From: Chitinophaga eiseniae
GTDB taxonomy: Bacteria; Bacteroidota; Bacteroidia; Chitinophagales; Chitinophagaceae
Direction: 5' to 3'
Length of the DNA stretch: 64,000 nucleotides
NCBI RefSeq assembly: GCF_012641265.1
Contig: NZ_JABAHZ010000003.1
Location: forward strand, 744,001-808,000
Below, in pieces: positions 43,632 to 51,481 of this stretch. The notes below the pieces were generated by a model that was given only the letters and a program-made list of their open reading frames with translations, was not told the origin of the DNA and did no database searches. Each line of letters begins with the position of its first letter. Position 1 is the stretch's first letter. Position numbers and translations under genes: made by a program.

Positions 43632-44768
43632 ATGCTGGACCATCTAGGTGAAATTGCCTTATACTTTTTTGCTACCGTTGCAGGGATACAGATCATTTAT
43701 TTTCTTTTTATCTTCTCCCGTGTAGCTTTTTATAGACGTAAATTTGACCTGGATCATACGCCTGACGGGTCTTTTTCAGTCATCATCTGTGCCAAGGATG
43801 AAGAGTTGAACCTGCAGAAAAATCTGCCGGGGGTTTTGCAACAGCGTTACCACCAGCACATGAAACCGGAATACGAGGTGATTGTGGTAAACGATAACTC
43901 CGAAGATGATACGAAATATTACCTGCGTTCCATAGAACCCGGGTATCCGCATTACCGCCATATTGAAATTAAGCAGGCGGCGAAGTTTATCCCCGGTAAA
44001 AAATATCCTTTATCCATCGGCTTAAAAGGCGCCCAGTTTGATACCGTATTGCTGACAGACGCGGATTGCAAGCCTGGCAGCACTTACTGGCTGTCGCTAA
44101 TGAGCCAGGGATTTACCAACGACAAAGAAATTGTGCTGGGATACGGAGCCTATCACAAGAAGCCCGGCTTCCTCAATAAAATCATCCGTTACGAAACCTT
44201 CTTCAGCGCTCTGCAACACCTGTCTTTTGCCATGAGCGGTATGCCTTATATGGGCGTAGGACGCAACCTGGCTTATAAAAGAGAATTATTCTTTAAGCAT
44301 AAAGGCTTCACCAGTCACCAGCATATTGCGAGTGGCGATGACGACCTGTTTGTAAATACAGCTGCCAACAGGAAAAATGTTGGCGTGGTAATCGATAAAC
44401 AGGCGTTTACTTATTCAGAGCCTAAACAGAACTGGAACAGCTGGTTCAGGCAAAAAACCCGGCATATGTCTACCGGCAAGCATTACCGCTTCGGTCACAA
44501 GTTCGTATTGGGCTTATTTTCCCTGACTCACTTCCTTTTCTATCCTGCCTTTATTATAGGACTGTTTTTCCCGCCTCCTATCCTTTGGTACGTACTGGGG
44601 ATCTTTGGACTTAAAATAATGGTACAATCGATCATTACCTATGCCGCGATGCGTAAACTGGATGAAAGTGATCTTTTCAAGTTCAGCTGGTTGATGGATA
44701 TCTTTATGGTACTGTATTATATCATATTTACCCCAGCTTTACTTTTCAAGTCAAAGAACCGGTGGTAA
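43632..44768 (+). CDS. Membrane-anchored family 2 glycosyltransferase
   Basis: 378 residues. One N-terminal helix (IALYFFATVAGIQIIYFLFIF) is followed by the GT2 catalytic domain. That domain has SVIICAKDEELNL, the nucleotide-binding VVNDNSEDDTKYYL, the DxD-type TDADCKPGSTYW and the acceptor motif ASGDDDLFV, then FRQKTRHMSTGKHY in the Q-x-x-R/H-x position. Two or three C-terminal helices (LGLFSLTHFLFYPAFIIGLF, WYVLGIFGLKIMVQSIITYA, FMVLYYIIFTPALLF) complete it. The sugar and acceptor are unknown; cell-envelope glycan synthesis is likely. It is followed by rsmG after 27 nt, with a separate -7 box between. Confidence 0.88.
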   Translation: MLDHLGEIALYFFATVAGIQIIYFLFIFSRVAFYRRKFDLDHTPDGSFSVIICAKDEELNLQKNLPGVLQQRYHQHMKPEYEVIVVNDNSEDDTKYYLRSIEPGYPHYRHIEIKQAAKFIPGKKYPLSIGLKGAQFDTVLLTDADCKPGSTYWLSLMSQGFTNDKEIVLGYGAYHKKPGFLNKIIRYETFFSALQHLSFAMSGMPYMGVGRNLAYKRELFFKHKGFTSHQHIASGDDDLFVNTAANRKNVGVVIDKQAFTYSEPKQNWNSWFRQKTRHMSTGKHYRFGHKFVLGLFSLTHFLFYPAFIIGLFFPPPILWYVLGIFGLKIMVQSIITYAAMRKLDESDLFKFSWLMDIFMVLYYIIFTPALLFKSKNRW

Positions 44769-44783
44769 GAAAGGCGGAAAGCT

Positions 44784-44791
44784 TATTTTTG
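44784..44791 (+). promoter_or_regulatory. -7 box abutting rsmG
   Basis: TATTTTTG, a perfect match with only 4 nt before the rsmG ATG at 44796. Confidence 0.6.
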
Positions 44792-44795
44792 CGGC

Positions 44796-45425
44796 ATGGA
44801 AATTATTTTAAAGTATTTCAGCGAGTTTACACCGGAGCAGCTGTCGCAACTAGCCGCGTTGAAAGGATTATACGAAGAATGGAATGAGAAGATCAATGTT
44901 ATATCCCGCAAAGACATTGATGCCTTGTATGAAAAGCATGTATTACACTCTCTCAGTATAGCTGCCATCGCAGATTTTCAGCCGGGCACCCAAATCCTGG
45001 ACCTGGGTACTGGTGGCGGATTTCCCGGCATACCGCTGGCTATTTTCTTCCCGGAGGTACAGTTTCACCTGGTAGATTCTATTGGAAAAAAGATAAAGGT
45101 AGTGCAGGGAGTAGCGGAAGCGCTGCAACTCAAAAACGTAACGGCCGCGCATAGCCGGGTTGAAGACATTAAAAACCGGAAGTTTGATATCGTAGTATCC
45201 CGTGCCGTGGCGCCCCTGGCCGATCTTTGGCGTTGGAGCAAACCGGTACTGAAAAAATCGGCTGTTCCGGGCAAACAGTTTGAAAAAGGACTGATCTGCC
45301 TGAAGGGAGGCGACCTGGCCCAGGAGATATCTGACAGTGGCCTGAAACCACGACTGGTAAAGATATATGATATTTTCCCGGAAGAAAGTTTCCTGGAAAA
45401 GTTTGTGGTACTGGCCAAGAGCTAG
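44796..45425 (+). CDS. rsmG: 16S rRNA (guanine527-N7)-methyltransferase
   Basis: 209 residues, the normal RsmG (GidB) length. It makes m7G527 in the 530 loop of 16S rRNA. The N-terminal helix region has YEEWNEKINVISRKDIDALYEKH; motif I is ILDLGTGGGFPGIPLAI. LVDSIGKKIKVVQ is the second SAM contact, and DIVVSRAVAPLADLWRW is the later conserved block. The promoter box ends 4 nt before the ATG, predicting a leaderless or near-leaderless message. The TAG stop is shared on the opposite strand with the cation-efflux gene through the palindrome CTAG. Confidence 0.95.
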   Translation: MEIILKYFSEFTPEQLSQLAALKGLYEEWNEKINVISRKDIDALYEKHVLHSLSIAAIADFQPGTQILDLGTGGGFPGIPLAIFFPEVQFHLVDSIGKKIKVVQGVAEALQLKNVTAAHSRVEDIKNRKFDIVVSRAVAPLADLWRWSKPVLKKSAVPGKQFEKGLICLKGGDLAQEISDSGLKPRLVKIYDIFPEESFLEKFVVLAKS

Positions 45426-46300
45426 CAGCCAATTTCCAATGTCGCGTGGCGGATGCCCAGGTGTTCCAGTTCATGACGCAGCTCTTTCTTCAGGTCCTCA
45501 ATGGCCAGGGCAGTTAACTGCGGATCCACTTTCACCTGGGCAGTCAGTGCATTTTCGGTAGTGCTGAGCGCCCATACATGGATATGATAGATATCCTTTA
45601 CCCCATTTATGGCCAGCGCCATTTTCCGAAGCTCCTGTATATCAATATCTCTGGGCACCCCATCCATCGACAGGCGCAGGCTATCCCGCAGCAGCCCCCA
45701 GGTACCTATAATAATTACCACCATTACAATAAGACTTAGCAGGGGATCCAGCCAATACCATTTTGTATAGATGATGACCACGCCGGCTACCACGGTGGCC
45801 AGCGATACCCCGGCATCGGCGGCCAGGTGCAGGTAGGCGCCTTTTATATTTAAGTCTTTTTCCTTATCCTTGAAAAACAACCAGGCCGTGAAGGCATTGA
45901 TCAGGATACCGATGCCGGCTACGATGGCAATAGGGCGGCCCTGTACTTCATAAGGCTCCGAGAAACGCCTCACCGCCTCGTACCCGATAATACCTACCAC
46001 CACTAATAACAACATGGCGTTAAAGAGGGAAATAAGTATTGTACTTTTGCGGTATCCGTAAGTATAGCCCGGGTTGGAAGTAATTTTAGCCAAACGAAAA
46101 CCGAGGAGGGATAGGGCCAGACTGGCCACATCGCTGAGGTTATGCCCAGCATCGGCCATCAGGGCGAGGGAATGTGTGAGAAAACCCGATATGAATTCTG
46201 TCGCCACAAAGGCCAGGTTAAGGGCAATTCCCCAGATAAAAGCCCGGTTCACCTGTTCACCATTCAGCGCAGGAGTATGGGCGTGAGCATGGTCATGCAT
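45422..46300 (-). CDS. Cation diffusion facilitator (CDF) metal efflux transporter
   Basis: 292 residues. A His-rich start (MHDHAHAHTP) leads into six transmembrane helices. TM2 carries LMADAGHNLSDV and TM5 carries AGVVIIYTK with LHLAADAGVS before it, together giving the H/D zinc site of ZnT/CzcD-type proteins. A His-poor cytoplasmic C-terminal domain (dimerising ferredoxin-like fold) follows. It is a proton antiporter for Zn2+, Co2+, Cd2+ or Fe2+; the metal is not determinable. Its stop overlaps that of rsmG, and it is divergent from the sigma factor operon. Confidence 0.92.
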   Translation of the reverse strand: MHDHAHAHTPALNGEQVNRAFIWGIALNLAFVATEFISGFLTHSLALMADAGHNLSDVASLALSLLGFRLAKITSNPGYTYGYRKSTILISLFNAMLLLVVVGIIGYEAVRRFSEPYEVQGRPIAIVAGIGILINAFTAWLFFKDKEKDLNIKGAYLHLAADAGVSLATVVAGVVIIYTKWYWLDPLLSLIVMVVIIIGTWGLLRDSLRLSMDGVPRDIDIQELRKMALAINGVKDIYHIHVWALSTTENALTAQVKVDPQLTALAIEDLKKELRHELEHLGIRHATLEIGC

Positions 46301-46419
46301 AGCTGACAGATTTCGTTATTTGTAATTTAAGTAGTTTTTTTTCTTCCATCATAAAATATCCGCTTTGTTGTTTCGTCATCCTTATTAAGATGAAACAGCT
46401 GGTCCTTACAAATAGCATT

Positions 46420-46977
46420 ATGGCCATAGAGCAAAACGAACGCATACAGGCAACCGTAAAGCAGGAACGCAAGCGATTGCTTCACTTTATCCGGCAACGG
46501 GTAAATAATGCGTCTGATGCGGAGGATATTTTACAGGATGTTTTCTACCAGTTTACAGAGTACCTGCGGCTGGGCAGCCAGGTCGACTCCATTACCGGGT
46601 GGCTATTTGCCGTTACCCGCAACCGGATTACCGACTTTTTCCGTAAAAAGAAAGAAACACCTTTCTCTGACCATACCCGGGAAATAGAGGGGGAAGAAGT
46701 ATTATTTCTGCCGGAATTACTGGCCGACAAAAATATGGAAGCCGATAACCCCATGATAAAGAAAATCATGTCGGAAGCCATTATGGAAGCTATTGACGAG
46801 CTGCCGGCAGATCAGCGACAGGTTTTTCTGCAACATGAACTGGAGGGTAAATCTTTTAAGGAGATGAGCGAAGAAACTGGTATTGGCGTAAATACCCTCC
46901 TGTCCCGCAAACGTTATGCGGTATTATTCCTGCGGGAACGGTTGACAGAACTATACCGCGAATTATTAAATGACTGA
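46420..46977 (+). CDS. ECF-type RNA polymerase sigma factor
   Basis: 185 residues from the ATG at 46420, or 195 from an in-frame ATG at 46390. Region 2 is VNNASDAEDILQDVFYQFTEYL, with SITGWLFAVTRNRITDFFRKK for -10 recognition. Region 4 has the helix-turn-helix EMSEETGIGVNTLLSRKRYAV. Between them is an acidic linker with EGEEVLFLPELLADKNM. It drives an unknown regulon. The next gene starts 16 nt later and encodes a two-helix membrane protein, a plausible but unproven controller. Confidence 0.92.
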   Translation: MAIEQNERIQATVKQERKRLLHFIRQRVNNASDAEDILQDVFYQFTEYLRLGSQVDSITGWLFAVTRNRITDFFRKKKETPFSDHTREIEGEEVLFLPELLADKNMEADNPMIKKIMSEAIMEAIDELPADQRQVFLQHELEGKSFKEMSEETGIGVNTLLSRKRYAVLFLRERLTELYRELLND

Positions 46978-46993
46978 TTAATTTATTTAAGAT

Positions 46994-47443
46994 ATGAAAA
47001 ACGATTTCAGAAGAAGCAGAAAGGGACTTCACATACTCAAATTTATGGCGATGGGAGCCGCGTTTATCCTGGCCATTGGATTTGTAACCATGACATTATG
47101 GAATTGCCTGATTCCCGACCTGTTTCACGGCCCGGTAATTACCTTCTGGCAGGCATTGGGGCTGTTGTTGCTCGGTAAACTGTTGTTTGGCTGGCATAAT
47201 CATCACAACCGCTCCTGGGAAGACAAATGGGCCCGTGGCCGGGAATGGAAAGCCAAGCTCCGGGAAAAGATGGCGCACATGACACCGGAAGAACAAGCCA
47301 GGGTAAGAGAACAATTGCGCAACCGCTGCGGACGCGGGTTTGGGGGCTCCAGACGGGAAGGATGGGAACGCTATTGGAGCGATATGGACGAGGCACAGCG
47401 GAAACCGGAAGAACCCAATAAAGACGAACAAGCTACTTCATAA
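46994..47443 (+). CDS. Small membrane protein of unknown function following the sigma factor
   Basis: 149 residues. Two hydrophobic segments are clear: residues ~15-36 (LKFMAMGAAFILAIGFVTMTL) and ~47-66 (ITFWQALGLLLLGKLLFGW). A conserved-looking WNCLIPDLFHGP lies between them. The C-terminal half is a charged, Arg/Glu/Trp-rich cytoplasmic or periplasmic tail. I recognise no named family. The position 16 nt behind a sigma factor gene and the two-helix topology suggest a membrane regulator of it, but it has no ASD-like anti-sigma motif I can see. Confidence 0.7.
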   Translation: MKNDFRRSRKGLHILKFMAMGAAFILAIGFVTMTLWNCLIPDLFHGPVITFWQALGLLLLGKLLFGWHNHHNRSWEDKWARGREWKAKLREKMAHMTPEEQARVREQLRNRCGRGFGGSRREGWERYWSDMDEAQRKPEEPNKDEQATS

Positions 47444-47457
47444 AAAACTTCTGTACG

Positions 47458-47667
47458 ATGATAGGTATATTCAAAACCAATATAGACAGCCAGGAAAAAC
47501 GCCGTTATGTCATCCAGGCTATTTCATCCAGCTTTAGTGTTGGCTCCTGTCATGTGGACCTGGACGACTGTGATAAAGTATTGCGCATTGCTGATTTACA
47601 GGTGGAAGAGGATATTATAGTAGAATTTGTACAAAAACAGGGTTATGAATGCGCCATACTCGAATAA
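47458..47667 (+). CDS. HMA-like 69-residue protein without the CxxC metal site
   Basis: Length and pattern fit the beta-alpha-beta-beta-alpha-beta heavy-metal-associated fold: IGIFKTNI, then KRRYVIQAI (helix), CHVDLDD, VLRIADL, and EEDIIVEFVQKQGY (helix) to ECAILE. The usual MxCxxC metal-binding loop is absent. Two isolated cysteines lie at residues 31 and 38, plus one near the end. It starts 14 nt after the membrane protein gene, completing a three-gene operon opposite a metal efflux gene. A protein-interaction role rather than metal delivery is inferred. Confidence 0.65.
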   Translation: MIGIFKTNIDSQEKRRYVIQAISSSFSVGSCHVDLDDCDKVLRIADLQVEEDIIVEFVQKQGYECAILE

Positions 47668-47861
47668 ATTGAATTTTTATTAACCCAATATCAATATTCC
47701 CGGGCTATAAAGCCATTTTATTATAGATAAAATATTTTTATATATGATAAAATCTTGGCTGGCTCGCAAATCTGGCGTAACTTCAAAGAGAATGCAGTGG
47801 CCCGGGTATATTGCATACAACAACAGGTAATGTGTTATTGAAATCTCTAAACTTGATTCCT

Positions 47862-48428
47862 ATGTACCTGAACCAGCACGAGATCCGCTCTCTCATAGAT
47901 AAGAGTTTCGACAATTTTGTAGATTTTGTCAATACGCTGCCGGATATACGTTTTACCGCTTCCCCTTACGGTAAATGGTCGGCTGGTCAGCAACTCGATC
48001 ATCTCACTAAATCCATCAGGCCTGTTAGCAGTGCGCTGGCCTTTCCTAAAATAACGCTGCGTTATTTTGGCACCACGGTGATGCCTTCCCGCTCTTACGA
48101 AGCACTGGTAGCAGATTACCAGCGGGTATTGGCCGGGAGCTTCAGAGCTCCCAGGGCTTATCAGCCCGGGGTGATCTACCCGGCACAACGACCGGCGCTA
48201 TTACAAGGTTTTCTTCTTCAGAAAAATAAATTATTTAACAAGCTGGCCGGCTGGTCGGAAAAAGACCTGGATAAATACCGGCTTCCTCATCCCCTGCTGG
48301 GAAAAATTACCATCCGGGAAATGCTTTACTTCATTGCCTATCACAACGAACACCACCTGGAAAAGTTGAAAGACCAGGAGCTACAGGGTCATACCTGGCA
48401 AAATCAACTCCAGCAACTTATTTTTTAA
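47862..48428 (+). CDS. DinB-family (YfiT-type) metal-dependent hydrolase-like protein
   Basis: 188 residues from the ATG at 47862, with a TTG at 47811 as alternative. Four-helix bundle pattern with three likely metal-binding histidines: one in GQQLDHLTKSI, and the pair in the C-terminal YHNEHHLEKL. Family members include bacillithiol transferases and uncharacterised stress proteins; the function here is unknown. It lies alone 200 nt after the HMA-like gene with an AT-rich spacer. Confidence 0.8.
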   Translation: MYLNQHEIRSLIDKSFDNFVDFVNTLPDIRFTASPYGKWSAGQQLDHLTKSIRPVSSALAFPKITLRYFGTTVMPSRSYEALVADYQRVLAGSFRAPRAYQPGVIYPAQRPALLQGFLLQKNKLFNKLAGWSEKDLDKYRLPHPLLGKITIREMLYFIAYHNEHHLEKLKDQELQGHTWQNQLQQLIF

Positions 48429-48464
48429 TTTTTTAATTATATTGTCTTACCATAAAAAATCCCC

Positions 48465-49481
48465 ATGGCTAAGACTGCGTTAGTCATCAGCGGCGGCGGC
48501 TCCAGGACCGCGTTTGCTGTTGGCGCCCTGAAGTATCTGTACACACAACGACCAGCAATTGAATTCGATATCATCTGCGGGACCGGCACCAGTGCACTCA
48601 TTGCGCCACTGGCAGCATTAGGAGAAATCGACCTGCTGGAGAAACTCTTTACCAGCAACAGTACCGCAGACATCGTTAATACCTCTACCCTGATGCAGCG
48701 TTTTCCCCACCACAATTCCCTGTATAACGCCACCGCACTAACGCTCAAAATCAATAATATTTTTAGCGAAGCAAGATTCCACGCACTGGAACAACTGGAT
48801 AAAGAGATTTTTGTAACCGGGTACTGCCTGCAAACCAATCGCACCACCTACTTTTCGCCACGTAGCAGGAATACAGTACAAAAGGATTACGACGTCGTAA
48901 CGCTCCATGATAACAACTCTTTCCGTGAAGCGGTACTGGCTTCTATCAGTATGCCGGTGTTTATGCCACCGGTAGCAGTAGCCTCGCTACCTGATCATGT
49001 ACAGCAATTCACCAATGGCGGCGGTGAGTACTACAATCCTATTAAACTGGCTATCGATAAAGGTGCTACTACTATATATGCTATCCTCCTTACTCCGGCC
49101 GATCCCGAAGAAGATGGGATCGAATTTAAAAGCCTGCTTGATGTATTGGAAAAGCAGATAGATATCCATACCAACGGAATGTCGCCCACCGATCTGAAAA
49201 TGACGCAATTTTTTAATGAAGCCATCACCTACCTCGATGCGGTAAAAGAAAATATGAAACAAGCCGGCATTCCTGCACCTGCGGTAAATAACTACTTTGA
49301 CCTGCCGGCCAATAACCCGTTCCGCGATAAGAAAGTGATTAACCTGCATATTATCCGTCCGAAAGCGGCACTGCGGGTACAATTGGGGGGATTGGAATTT
49401 ATACCGGAAGAAATGAAGATGATGATGAAAAATGGGGAGGAAACGGCAGCCGAAATCCTGGAAAAAAAAGGGATGCAGTGA
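48465..49481 (+). CDS. Patatin-like protein lacking the Ser-Asp catalytic pair
   Basis: 338 residues. The oxyanion-hole motif SGGGSRTAFAVG (residues 9-20) is intact. The nucleophile elbow reads ICGTGTSAL, with Gly41 where patatins have Ser in G-x-S-x-G. The second catalytic motif, normally DG[GA], reads TNGGGEYYN with Asn184 in place of Asp. Both dyad residues are therefore missing in this reading. The fold is otherwise normal through KLAIDKGATTIYAILL. The protein is probably a non-hydrolytic paralog (binding or regulatory), unless another Ser serves. Confidence 0.8.
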   Translation: MAKTALVISGGGSRTAFAVGALKYLYTQRPAIEFDIICGTGTSALIAPLAALGEIDLLEKLFTSNSTADIVNTSTLMQRFPHHNSLYNATALTLKINNIFSEARFHALEQLDKEIFVTGYCLQTNRTTYFSPRSRNTVQKDYDVVTLHDNNSFREAVLASISMPVFMPPVAVASLPDHVQQFTNGGGEYYNPIKLAIDKGATTIYAILLTPADPEEDGIEFKSLLDVLEKQIDIHTNGMSPTDLKMTQFFNEAITYLDAVKENMKQAGIPAPAVNNYFDLPANNPFRDKKVINLHIIRPKAALRVQLGGLEFIPEEMKMMMKNGEETAAEILEKKGMQ

Positions 49482-49506
49482 GCACTCACTACATCCCATA
49501 GATTAT

Positions 49507-51396
49507 TTAAGAAACTGCTTTGTTATTGCTTCTGTCTACATCAGCCATACGCTGACTGGGATCAATTTCCAACTCCTTAATATTTGATAAAGGTATATCC
49601 AGTTCTACTTCGTACGTAGTGTTTGTCCAGTACCAAACGTTATCGACTATACGTTTAATAACAGGATTTTCATTTGGTTTTTCGCCATACATGATAGACA
49701 ATGGAATATAGTGCAGTACTTTATTTCCGCTCTTATCTGTTACCAGGAAATCTACCGGCATTGGCATCAGCCCAATCCTGCGCAGGCGAACAACAGTTTT
49801 GTTCCCTTTTTCATATACGCTGTCGATACCGTAATCGATATGCTTCACAGCGTTGATAAAGTATTGTTTGTACCAATCCAACGCAATACCGCTCTCCTTC
49901 TCCATTACCCGGATAAAGTCGTTGGCATTGGGATGTTTAAAGCGCCATTCCTTGTAGTAACGCAGTAATCCGGCATCGCGATTGGCAGCTCCGATCACAT
50001 ATCCCAGCTGTTCGAGGAATACGGCGCCCTTGGAATACGCCGTGAGGCTATATCCGTAGTTGGTGTTGTAGTGATCGGAATGTGTAGTAGCCGGTTCTTC
50101 AAAAGGACTTCTGGCCAGTGCGAAATAGCCTGCATATGCATCTTCCTGGGCATTGGCATCTTTCAGTGAATCGATGGTATTATGAATCACATTATTTTCT
50201 GCAAAGGTGGTAAATCCTTCGTCCATCCATGGATACAGGCTTTCATTGGTAGCCAGCATTCCCTGGTACCAGCTGTGCATCCATTCATGCATAGCCACTC
50301 CATATAAGCCATCCATTTTACCATTACCCATAATCAGCGTAGCCATGGGGTATTCCATACCGCCATCACCGCCTTGAATGAAAGAGTACTGCTCATACGG
50401 ATAAGGGCCATAATGTGCTTTGATGTAAGCATAGGCAGCAGGAATCATCTTTGCCAGCTGAGGCCACGTATTATGGGTATGTTCATTATCGATATAGAAG
50501 AAATGAGCCGTAAATCCATCTACCCGCTGGGTAATGTGCTTATAGTCGGGATCGGCCGCCCATACAAAGTCGTGTACATTAGGCGCTACAAAGTGCCAGG
50601 TAAGCGTGTTGCCAGCTGGCCTGTTTACTTTAGTACCGGGCTTTTCATAGCCATAGCCAATCTGTTCTGGATTTTGCAGGTAGCCGGTTCCAGCCAGTAC
50701 ATATTTTTTATCGATGTTAATTTTCACATCATAATCACCCCATACGCCGTAGAATTCACGGGCAATATAAGGCGTAGCATGCCAGCCCTCGTAGTCGTAT
50801 TCGCACATTTTAGGATACCACTGGGCCATGGAAAAATCCACACCTTCGGAGTTATTGCGGCCACTACGGCGAATTTGCACGGGCACCTGTGTTTCAAACT
50901 CCATATCAAATTCTACTTTGGAATTAGGCAGGATAGGTTTATCCAATGGTACCTCGAGGATAGTTTCCACTACTTTGAAATCCTGCGGCTTTCCATCGCG
51001 TTTCAGTGAAATCACTTTCTGGTAGCCTATTTCATCGGGCTTCAGCTTGGAAATACGATCACGTACGCGGTTGTCCCAGTCGCGGCGTTCATTGCCATTA
51101 CGGTCTTTTCCCACTACTATTTTTCCCAGCTCACGGCTGCGGACATCCATCATACTATTGGGTTGAAATGCGTTCCAGTACAGGTGATAGAACACTTTCT
51201 TCAGGGTATCGGGAGAGTTGTTGTAGTATTCGAGATGCTGCTTTCCCTTGAATTGATTCGCTGCTGCGTCTACCTTTACATCCATGGAGTACTTCACTCT
51301 CTGTTGCCAGCGATCTGACTGTGCATTTACTTGTAGCCAACTGCCTGCCAGCATGGCAATAGCCAGGCAGCCACCTGTTGTAACCCGATACTTCAT
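49507..51396 (-). CDS. Secreted M1-family zinc metallopeptidase
   Basis: 629 residues from the ATG at 51396; a GTG at 51405 also fits. The signal peptide is MKYRVTTGGCLAIAMLAGSW, ending VNAQ. The exopeptidase motif is GGDGGMEYPM, in place of the usual GxMEN. The zinc site H370-E-W-M-H374 is in MHEWMHSW, with the third ligand in WMDEGFTTFAEN 19 residues after the second His. The catalytic Tyr region is YSLTAYSKGAVFLEQLG. It is predicted to trim peptides in the periplasm or on the surface. It lies 85 nt downstream of the AlkZ-like gene. Confidence 0.93.
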   Translation of the reverse strand: MKYRVTTGGCLAIAMLAGSWLQVNAQSDRWQQRVKYSMDVKVDAAANQFKGKQHLEYYNNSPDTLKKVFYHLYWNAFQPNSMMDVRSRELGKIVVGKDRNGNERRDWDNRVRDRISKLKPDEIGYQKVISLKRDGKPQDFKVVETILEVPLDKPILPNSKVEFDMEFETQVPVQIRRSGRNNSEGVDFSMAQWYPKMCEYDYEGWHATPYIAREFYGVWGDYDVKINIDKKYVLAGTGYLQNPEQIGYGYEKPGTKVNRPAGNTLTWHFVAPNVHDFVWAADPDYKHITQRVDGFTAHFFYIDNEHTHNTWPQLAKMIPAAYAYIKAHYGPYPYEQYSFIQGGDGGMEYPMATLIMGNGKMDGLYGVAMHEWMHSWYQGMLATNESLYPWMDEGFTTFAENNVIHNTIDSLKDANAQEDAYAGYFALARSPFEEPATTHSDHYNTNYGYSLTAYSKGAVFLEQLGYVIGAANRDAGLLRYYKEWRFKHPNANDFIRVMEKESGIALDWYKQYFINAVKHIDYGIDSVYEKGNKTVVRLRRIGLMPMPVDFLVTDKSGNKVLHYIPLSIMYGEKPNENPVIKRIVDNVWYWTNTTYEVELDIPLSNIKELEIDPSQRMADVDRSNNKAVS

Positions 51397-51481
51397 TCTT
51401 TTCACGTTTGATTAAAGAGCTAAAATAAACATCATTTGCGGAATTTGATGTACCGTTCGTGGGTTATTTCAGCACAGGAGC

